From Cenococcum geophilum 1.58 (Eukaryota; Ascomycota; Dothideomycetes; Gloniales; Gloniaceae), in NCBI GenBank assembly GCA_001692895.1, contig KV748230.1, positions 248,001 to 312,000 on the forward strand: 64,000 nucleotides of DNA. The letters run 5' to 3'. Numbering within the stretch: the stretch's first letter is position 1; each line of letters starts with the position of its first letter. Made by a program: the position numbers and the translations under genes. Below the pieces are notes generated by a model, which worked only from the letters and a program-made list of their open reading frames with translations, ran no database searches and was not told the origin of the DNA. Shown here in pieces: positions 56,237-64,000 of the stretch.

Positions 56237-56263
56237 CTAGATTATATCTTCGTCAGTCTTCAT
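56237..56263 (-). promoter_or_regulatory. Short upstream ORF before the nucleotidyltransferase
   Basis: ATG at 56261-56263 followed by seven codons (MKTDEDII) and TAG ending one base before the main ATG. If the leader is transcribed, ribosomes would meet this ORF first, so it could reduce or condition translation. A chance ATG is possible. Confidence 0.4.
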
Positions 56264-56470
56264 TTTGCGCACAAGATGAGTCTCAAATCCTTGCTTACGT
56301 TTTGAGGGCCTTCAACCGTGAAGCACTTTCTCATAATTCTCTCTGGAGTGGCTGATTGTATGAAGACCCTTGTCTTTTGTAGGTAGTTAGGGGTGACTCA
56401 GAACGAATTAAAAGCTTAACGTAGCTGACCGGGAAGCGAGCCACCCCACGAAGCGAGCCATATATGGAAA
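56264..56470. other. Promoter-side flank of the intact gene
   Basis: Balanced composition and no frame. It ends in CGGGAAGCGAGCCACCCCAC followed by GAAGCGAGCCATATA (56,430-56,464), a direct repeat of GAAGCGAGCCA. That GC-rich block resembles the end of a DNA transposon; no inverted partner lies inside the window. Confidence 0.5.
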
Positions 56471-57309
56471 TGCCTACCATTTCTAATTTCATAGCAAATT
56501 ACACCAAAATCAAAAGGCCTCAGCACATTACACGATGCCAAATTAATCCTTGCCCTCTCGTGAAGCCGAAACTACTATATAAAATATTATATAAGATCTT
56601 TCTTCTAGTATTAAGCCGTCGATTTGTAAGGCCTCTAGCGTATATAGAGCACCCAGACCTATCGTTAGACATCGTCTAACTAGCCATCTCCTACAACATA
56701 AAGCTTACCTAGGTTTATTATATTCTTTATAAAAATAGTAAATTATTAAATAGCTGTATAAATATTAATCCTAGGACCTTCCGTTAAAGGCTTATATACT
56801 TTTAGAAATAGCTTATTCCCTTTTAAGCAAAGGCCGTATTATAAGTAAGCATTAAAGGCAAAGATTTATTTAACACCACGGTCTTAGCACTATACTAAGC
56901 TATTAGCTTAACTGCTAGAGAGCTTAGAATGGCGATCTAGTAGTTATATATAATTAGTTTAAGTTCTTCCATACTATATATAAGCAATATTAAGTTAAGT
57001 ATTTAAATATTATCTATAACTTTAACGAAAAGGGGGTATTACTAAGCCTTATAGCGGTGGCCTAAATAATTATATCGGGTAAGATATATAGGGAAGAGTT
57101 AAAATATTAAACAGTTATATAGTTAGGTACTCGTAAGTTAGTATCTATAATTAAAACGATTTACGCTAATAACTCTCTACCGCCTACCTTCTTAATTTAG
57201 AACGCGTAATACTACTAGAAAAGATATTATTAAATTAGTAAGTAAAATAAGAGCCTTCGCGGATATATATACGCTATCTTCCCTAGTAGGTAAATAGATA
57301 ACTCTTTAG
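56471..57309. other. RIPed AT-rich sequence, possibly a DNA transposon body
   Basis: Composition falls back to TA-rich right after the GC-rich repeat. Scraps such as LTARELRMAI in the plus frame near 56,910-56,940 suggest a decayed coding region, but I cannot assign a family. It is cut by chromovirus E at 57310. Confidence 0.4.
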
Positions 57310-57988
57310 TGTTACGGACCTTATATCGGTAGTAGTATGGTAGTGTAGATTGGACGTCGCCTACTGTCTTAGCATTTTCTTATATTTATAGAGTCTTCGG
57401 CTTCCTTCCTTCTTTCCTCTTTTATATACACATTACGACTCTACCAGTTACCGGAAATACACTCTTTTCTTTCTTTCTTACTGACTGTTTTACTGACTAA
57501 CTAACTAACTAAGTGACTGACCGACCGACTGACTGACAGACTGACAGCACTGTGACTTTCCTATCTTAGAGAGGTCGTACCCTCCCACAGTAGTACAACT
57601 ACTAAAAAGAGACATAAATAGGTTGGTTAAGATAGTACAGGAGGTGCTAAAACCGATCGAGCTATAAGATAAGGAGTAGCTAAGTTACGTAGCTAGTTAC
57701 GTTACAAGTTCGGAACGTAGGAATGTAGAAATATAGGAACGTAATATACCGACGTACTAACATACTAATATACTTAGCACATTTCTTAGGCACAGTATTG
57801 TGTATTTAAAGGACTATAGTCCCTACTTAGATAGTTCTCTTCTTTATAGCAAATCTTAAAATATAATTAGAGTTAATCTATTAGGTAACCACTTTACTAG
57901 TTATATTACCGTTATTAACTATTCCTTAACCTATATACCTAGCCTATTAATAAGTCTACCGTAGTATTTCCTACAAGGCTTTATTATA
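57310..57988 (+). repeat. 5' LTR of chromovirus E (679 bp)
   Basis: TGTTACGGACC at 57310 to TTTATTATA at 57988 (ancestral TTCCGTTACA). The first ~470 bp are unlike the family A LTR and contain an ACTGACTGACCGACC short repeat at about 57,480-57,550. The last ~200 bp match it closely. A solo copy lies at 39327-40058. Confidence 0.85.
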
Positions 57989-58027
57989 TATTTACTACTA
58001 AAGTTATAGTAAAGGAAGTTAAGCAAC

Positions 58028-59200
58028 ATACTACTAAAAGCAGTAGTTATAACGCTATTAACGGCAGTAACTATATTAAGATTAGGTAACGATACTAGTA
58101 TAGCAAATACTAACTTATAACTAGTTACAGTAGGACAGTTATAGGAAATAGTTAATCGATTAATAGATAACAACTAAATACTTAAGGAAATAATTAATAG
58201 GATTAGAGTAGTAAAGATTAAGCTACTATCTATTAAACGATTCTTAGGAGAAAAATCGAAGCTTAAAGGATTTCTTACGTAAATGTACTTTAAGGTTATA
58301 TAGGAAGGGGCAAAGTTAGTAATACCTATGGATTAGGTAGCGTACGCAGGATTATTCCTAATAAGAAGAGTACTTAAGTAATTTAAACCCTACCTTACAG
58401 AAGTATAAGGAAACGGTATAGAAATTAGTAATTAAGAGGTACGATATATATTTACTAGTTAGAATAGGTTTATAGAACGCCTAACCCAAATATTTAGGGA
58501 TCTAGAGGTAATAGCTATAGTAGAAATAAAACTCTAGGATTTAACCTAACGTACCTTAGCAATTGATTATACAATATAGTTTTAAACGCTCGCTATATAG
58601 GTTAAATAGAACAATAAGGCGCTTATAGCATAATATAAATAAAGACTTAAAGTAAAAGTCTAGGACGTAATTATTCTAATAGAAGATGCGGATACCCTTA
58701 AAGAATTAATTAATTAAGTAATTAAGATTAACAATAGGACCTACTAGAGGGAACAGGCTAAGAGAGGTTAGGATAAAGTTCTAGAGTTATATAAGGCGCA
58801 AAAGACGCAATAATAGTAATAAACTTAAAAACTATAGTATGGCGCAGAGCTAATAAACCTAAGTAGTACTAAAGAATCCAGAAAATAGAGTAAGAAACTA
58901 TAGAAACCTAAAGGTTAAGGATTAAGTAATTATAGGACTAAGGAGCAGAGGCTAAACTAGGGATTTTAATAGCAAAAGATATTTAGGCGAACTCTATAAT
59001 AAAAAAGATAGCTTAAAGAAGGAGCTTATATAAACTGCGGAAAATAGGATTATTTTATTAGAGACTATAAAAGTAGTTAGAGTAATTATATAGCAAAGGG
59101 AATAAGACTAGTAAACAATATATATATAAAGGGATAATAATATACTGCGAGGAACAAAAGAATGTTTAATTAATAGTTTCGCGGTTTGCTATAATAACGT
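58028..59200 (+). pseudogene. Gag of chromovirus E
   Basis: Collinear with the family A gag; the start codon is ATA at 58028-58030 where A has ATG. The text runs LLKAVVITLLTAVTILRLGN. The zinc knuckle at about 59,025-59,070 reads AYINCGKXDYFIRDYK, keeping one of three Cys (X = stop). Many TAA/TAG stops. Confidence 0.8.
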
Positions 59201-61463
59201 ATACTAAGTTTATAAGGACGCTAAGTATAGCACAAGCTATTAGCTATAAAAGCCTAAGTTAAGAGGACTCTAGGGTATAAGTGTGTTAGATAAAGAATCA
59301 AATCGACTCTATAAACTAGATTAGGACGAAGACGGTATATATAGCTAGCAGCTAGCAAAGAAAGTTCTCGTGTACTAGTTTTATTAGGTAATAGAATCTA
59401 AGGATTAAGATAATTAGACTATTAGTAGTAATTATAAGAAGAAATAAGTAACTAACTAGGAGTATATAAAACTTAGATACGTAATAAAGGTAGAGGATAA
59501 TTCTACTATAGAATAGGGAACATTAGTAGGGATTAAAACCCCACTAGATATAATATCTATCGCTTTATAAAATATAAGAGAAAGAGGATAATTAGCCACT
59601 TTAGCACTTAATAAAGGTAAAAGGTTATAGGCTTAAGATTCTTAAGACAAGATAAGAAACGCTTAAGATTCCTAAGACGGGATAAGATAAGCTTAAGGAC
59701 CTATAATAGACAAAACCCGATGGAGTAGAGTAGTAGCTTAGTTTAAAAGCATATAAATAAGTATGGGATAGAGTTTCCTATAGGCATAAGATTCTTAAAG
59801 TAAGATAAGTAAGATTTAAGACTTTTAGGACGAGATAAGAATACCCCTAAAGCCTAGTTAAACTAAGGTAGGAGTTTAGCTTAAGAAAGAAGCCAGCTTA
59901 GGATTAAGACAATTATAGAACTAAGACTCTAACGCTAGGATAAGGACTATTAAAGAAATTATAAGTAAGGCTTAGTAATAGAATTAAAAGGTTAATACCT
60001 TGGTTAAAAAGTATAAAGGCTTTAACCCGTTAGCAAGAAGAAAGCTAGATAAAAGTAGTAAAGAATTTAGGAAAAGAATCTTCGTATAGTAAAAAGAAAT
60101 GCTAAAAGTAATAGACTATTTAGGAAAAAGGTTATCTATATAAAGAGTTATAAATAGGCCTAAGGCAAGCACACTAAAAGCTAAATAGCTAACTAAACTA
60201 GAAGAAGAAGAAGATCTTAAAATCCTAACTAGATTTTAAAAAAGGCATATAAAGGGCTGTTATAATATATTAATGGGGAGATACTTCCTTATAGATAGAC
60301 TGTATATACTTAGGAAGCTATATTAAAAGTAGTATAGGTAGCGACATAATAATAAGTGAGAAGACTTTTATATATAGTTAGATAAACGAGTTATCTAAAA
60401 CTAACTAATTATAGAAAAAGGCATAAATTATATTAAGGGAGCCTTAATTATAATAGTAAAAGACCTAGAAGAGCAATTAGAAGACTAGAGAAGTAAGTAA
60501 TGTATTTTAGTACCTATAAATAAAACAGTAACGTTTAGATTAGTGCAGTAAAGGTTTAAACTTAAGGATAAAGATAAGTTAAGAGTTAACCTAAAGCACC
60601 TAGTATATTATATATTGGTATAGATTGTATATATAGGTAATATATATAATATACACAAAAACCTAAGGGAAAATAATTAGAAATGCCCTATAAGAATATA
60701 TTAGGCGCTAAATAAGCGAAAATATAGGAATACTAAGTATATATATAGATAGCATCTAATAGAAGTTTAGAAGTTAGGAGACTTAATACTTTAACTAGAA
60801 AGATTCCTTACGGAAAAATGCCTAAATAAATAATAGTAGTGGAAATACCTAGAGAATATATGTCTATAGAATATTAAAGATAAAAAGTAAATAAGGTATT
60901 AGCTAAAGGACGAGCTAAGTATAATAGAATTAAGTAGCTAATAGTTAAGAAAAGTAGAGGCCTATAGAACTAAAGGGAGCTAGTAGTAGAGCTTTAGACC
61001 CTTAAAGGAATTTAAAGATAACAGCTAAATTTATAAGTTAATTAGTAAGATTAATAATTTAAAGCGTTAATAGATAGTGGAGTAATAAAAAACTATATCT
61101 TACTAATAGCAGTAAAATAAATAGGACTACCTTACAGATAGAAAGAGTACCTTTATCTACTAATTATAATTTTAGGAGATCCAATAGCCTATAGAGGAGG
61201 TATTATTAATCATAAAATAGGACCTATTTAGATAACCATTAAAGGGAGATAAATTAAGATATCTTTTAATATCCTACTATTAGGACAGAATAAGGTAGTA
61301 CTAAAAATGCCTTAGTTATAAAAATATAATCTAAGGATTAATTAGGTTACAGGTTAGGTTAATATTAAGGATACTTAATAATATAGGATGTGATAGTAAA
61401 CTAAGTTAGTATAGTACTAAGTTAGAGCGATATACAAAGAAACTAAGTAAGGCTTAAGTTATA

Positions 61464-61888
61464 ACGTGTTTTATAAGTAAGCCGTCAGTCTAAGCGAGCC
61501 GTCAGTCTCAAAAACCCACCAAAAAGTAGAAAATCCACACCTTAATATCTTAACAACCACTAAATAATAAATTTTAATAATTTGGATTTAGACTTTTATA
61601 TANACTTTATAGCTTCTATTAAAGNNATATAGTATANAGTTTAGTNNTTTTNANNNNNNNNNNNNNNNNNNNNNNNNNNNNNNNNNNNNNNNNNNNNNTN
61701 AAAANNACTAAACTNTATACTATATNNCTTTAATAGAAGCTATAAAGTNTATATAAAAGTCTAAATCCAAATTATTAAAATTTATTATTTAGTGGTTGTT
61801 AAGATATTAAGGTGTGGATTTTCTACTTTTTGGTGGGTTTTTGAGACTAACGGCTCGCTTAGACTGACGGCTTACTTATAAAACACGT
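61464..61888. mobile_element. Palindromic MITE in chromovirus E, TA target site
   Basis: The two halves are near-perfect reverse complements (about 190 readable bp each) from ACGTGTTTTATAAGTAAGCC to its complement ending AAAACACGT, with one C/T mismatch noted. TA flanks both sides (61462-61463, 61889-61890). The homologous spot in chromovirus A (32,740-32,760) reads AAGTTATATACTAAAGAG, the empty site with a single TA, confirming the boundaries. The ends carry two copies of GCCGTCAGTCT. Nothing is coded. TA duplication suggests mobilisation by a Tc1/mariner or pogo-type transposase. Confidence 0.9.
61603..61730. other. Ambiguous bases at hairpin tip of MITE
   Basis: Single N bases placed symmetrically in both arms and a central run of about 46 N. 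The symmetric pattern suggests unresolved sequencing or assembly of the hairpin, so the loop sequence is unknown. Confidence 0.85.
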
Positions 61889-64000
61889 TATACTAACGAG
61901 ATACTATAAGTATAGTAAAAAGCTATTAGAGTATATAGTATAGAGCTATAAAATAGAATTAGAACTAGGAATAAGTTTAAAGTTTTTTCTAATCTATAAA
62001 CTAACTAAATAAGAGTTAAGAGTACTTACAGAGTTTATTTAGGAAACCCTATTGAAAGGATATATTAGACCATTATAGTTATTAGCAGGATATCCAGTAT
62101 TATTTATACTAAAGAAAAACAGAAAGCTTAGGCTGTGTATTAACTATAAATAGTTAAACAGCATTACTAGAAAGGATAGGTATCCTTTACCCTTAATTAG
62201 CAAAATCTAAGATAGGATAGGCAATATATAAATCTTTATAAACATAGATTTAAGATAGGCATACTATTAGATTATAATTAAAGAAGGCAATAAATAGAAG
62301 GCAGCCTTTAGGTTAAAGAAAGGACTATATAAGCTATTAGTTACGCAATTTAGACTTATAAATATACTAGCAATACTCTAGAAACGGATTAATAGCGTAT
62401 TAGGAGAATACCTTGATAAATTTATTATAATATACCTTAATTATATTATTATCTACTTAATAAGTAAGGATAAATACGGAGAATATATTAAATAGGTTGT
62501 AAAGAGACTATAGGAAGAATAGATGTTAGTAATAATTAAGAAATATAAGTTCTTTACTAGAAATACTAATTTTGTTAAATTTATTATTAAACTAGGCCAT
62601 ATTAGTATAGACCTAAAAAAAATTAAAGCTATAGTAAGTTGGTAAGATCTAGAGATAACGCAGTTAAGGTTATTTTTAGGATTTTGTAACTACTATAGAA
62701 GGTTTATAGCTTAAAAGTTAAAGAATATTAAACCATTTATAAGACTTATAAAGAAAGAGGAACTATAGGTATAGGGAAATAAGTAAAAGAAGCTGTTTAA
62801 AGAACTTAAAGAATTGTTTACCTAGGAACCAATTTTTAAGATCTATTAACTAGAACTAAAAACGGTTATAAAGACGGATATATTAGACTTTATATTAGAA
62901 GTATGCCTACTATAGAAGTATAGGAATGCACAGTATCTAGTAGTATACTATAGTCAGAAGATAACACTATTAGAACTAAACTATAACATTTATAATAAGG
63001 AGTTATTAGGTATATTTATAGCACTTTAGAAATAGAGAGCATTCCTATAAGGTATAGAGAAACTATTTATAGTTAAAATAGATTATAAGAACCTAATAGG
63101 GTTCCTAATAATAAAAGAACTTAATTAAAGATAGGTTAGATGGGTAGAAATACTTATAGAATACCATTTTAAGATTTAGCGCACTAAGGGAACTATAAAT
63201 GTAAGAGTAGACGCGCAAAGCAGAAAAGCTAAACTATAAAATAATAAGAAGCTATTAGGAGCAATACTACACAAAGATAAGGACAGATTAATTAGATATA
63301 ATTATCCTAAAATTATAGTAACTTAAGAGTATAAGTTACCGGAAAGCAATTAGACTAAAAGAATCTAAAAAGCGGAAAACAAGGATATAGACTTAGAGTA
63401 GTACGAAAATTAAAAAGTAATATACGTGCTTAAATTAATTATAAAAGAGTTTATTAAAGAATTCTATAAGGGAATAATATAAGGATATAATAGAGCCTAA
63501 GGGCTAGTATTAAGACTTTAAGAGGAGTATATTATTAATGGAATTTAGGGCTTAGTAAGAAAAGTTATAAAGGAATATTTAAATTGCTAAAGGAATAAAC
63601 CAATGAGGTATAAGCTATATGGAAAACTATAGCTAGTTAAAATATTAGAATGTCTATGGGAGATAATATTATAGGACTTTATTATAAAGTTGCTAATATT
63701 AAAAGATTCTATTACTAGATAGGAGTATAATATAAACTTAGTAATAGTAGATAAGTTAACTAAGTAGGGCTATTTTATAGTATATATAGAAGAAATCTTA
63801 GTAGAAGATATGGCTAAAATCTATATTAAAGAAGTATTTATAAGATATAGAGTACTAAATAAGATTATATTGGACAGAGATCTAAGATTTATAATAGTGT
63901 TTTAAAAGGTATTTTTAGCAGAATAGGGGGTTTAAGCAGCATCTTCTATTATATATTATCCGCAAATAGACAGATAAATAGAGAGATTAAATTAGACACT

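Larger units (their letters stand above)
57310..64000 (+). mobile_element. Ty3/Gypsy chromovirus, family E, runs off window end
   Basis: It begins with a 679-bp LTR. The gag and pol are collinear with chromovirus A and clearly homologous along their whole length. The window ends inside integrase, so the 3' LTR is not seen. A 425-bp palindromic MITE interrupts it at 61464-61888. Scattered and clustered N bases occur only inside that MITE. Confidence 0.9.
59201..64000 (+). pseudogene. Pol of chromovirus E (RT, RNase H, part of integrase)
   Basis: After a degraded linker the frame is split by the MITE at 61464-61888. RT at about 62,100-62,620: LFILKKNRKLRLCINYK, DRYPLPLISKI, and YLNYIIIY at 62433-62456 where YLDD is expected (Asp-Asp to Asn-Tyr at 62439-62444). 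RNase H at about 62,840-63,240: KTVIKTDILDFILEVCLL, YNIYNKELLGIFIAL, KIDYKNLIGFL. Integrase from about 63,480: YKLYGKLXLVKILE, DFIIKLLILKDSITR, IVDKLTKXGYFIVYIEEI and YYPQIDRXIERLN (X = stop). The window ends before any chromodomain. Stops are TAA/TAG. Confidence 0.87.

Noticed and set aside
56464-56679. Plus-strand frame, 71 aa, right after the GC-rich repeat
   Set aside because: No recognisable domain, composition changes midway, and it ends in AT-rich debris; kept only as part of a possible transposon body.
57931-58173. Minus-strand frame, 80 aa
   Set aside because: Antisense to the end of the family E LTR and the start of its gag.

Overview
The window looks like a transposon graveyard from a filamentous ascomycete (Pezizomycotina). 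Almost all of it is very AT-rich and TA-rich. It carries remnants of Ty3/Gypsy chromoviruses, Ty1/Copia elements, Tad-like LINEs, hAT elements and a pogo/Fot1 element. Their reading frames are broken mostly by TAA and TAG, and catalytic Asp, Cys and His codons have become Asn, Tyr and Tyr. This is the footprint expected of repeat-induced point mutation (RIP, CpA to TpA). Only one protein-coding gene appears intact.

Layout. 1-1017 is AT-rich with degenerate tandem repeats. 1018-4722 is a foldback-like element with arms of about 0.8 kb; a pogo/Fot1 element (1488-3420) sits in its left arm and an LTR fragment in its centre. 5342-6906 is the LTR and gag of a Gypsy element (family B). It is fused at a microhomology to the 3' half of a Copia element (to 9701), followed by the 3' end of another chromovirus (family D, 9702-10994). 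A Copia element on the minus strand (C2, 10995-22211, target duplication CCTAT) is inserted in the family D LTR, and C2 itself is split by a complete LINE (12508-17750, 15-bp target duplication). 23.2-28.5 kb holds a LINE ORF1 on the plus strand and a LINE ORF2 on the minus strand, facing each other. 28841-36841 is a full-length chromovirus (family A, two 424-bp LTRs). 37.3-39.3 kb is a hAT transposase, followed by a solo LTR and a Copia integrase scrap.

From 41 to 54.3 kb there is a three-level nest. A hAT transposase is split by Copia C1 (41470-53474, target duplication GGTAA), which is split by Gypsy B (43751-49718, target duplication CTAAA). A Copia 3' end follows (54.3-55.25 kb). Then comes a short, non-RIPed island with the one intact gene, a 248-residue predicted nucleotidyltransferase (55489-56235, minus). 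From 57310 a relative of family A (family E, 679-bp LTR) runs off the window end. A 425-bp palindromic MITE is inserted in it.

Nesting and base composition agree. The youngest insertions (pogo, LINE, Gypsy B, MITE) keep more GC and more intact motifs than the elements they interrupt. Coordinates of intact LTRs, TIRs and target duplications were read to the base. Boundaries of decayed coding regions are approximate. Family calls come from reading the translated remnants by eye, not from a database search.
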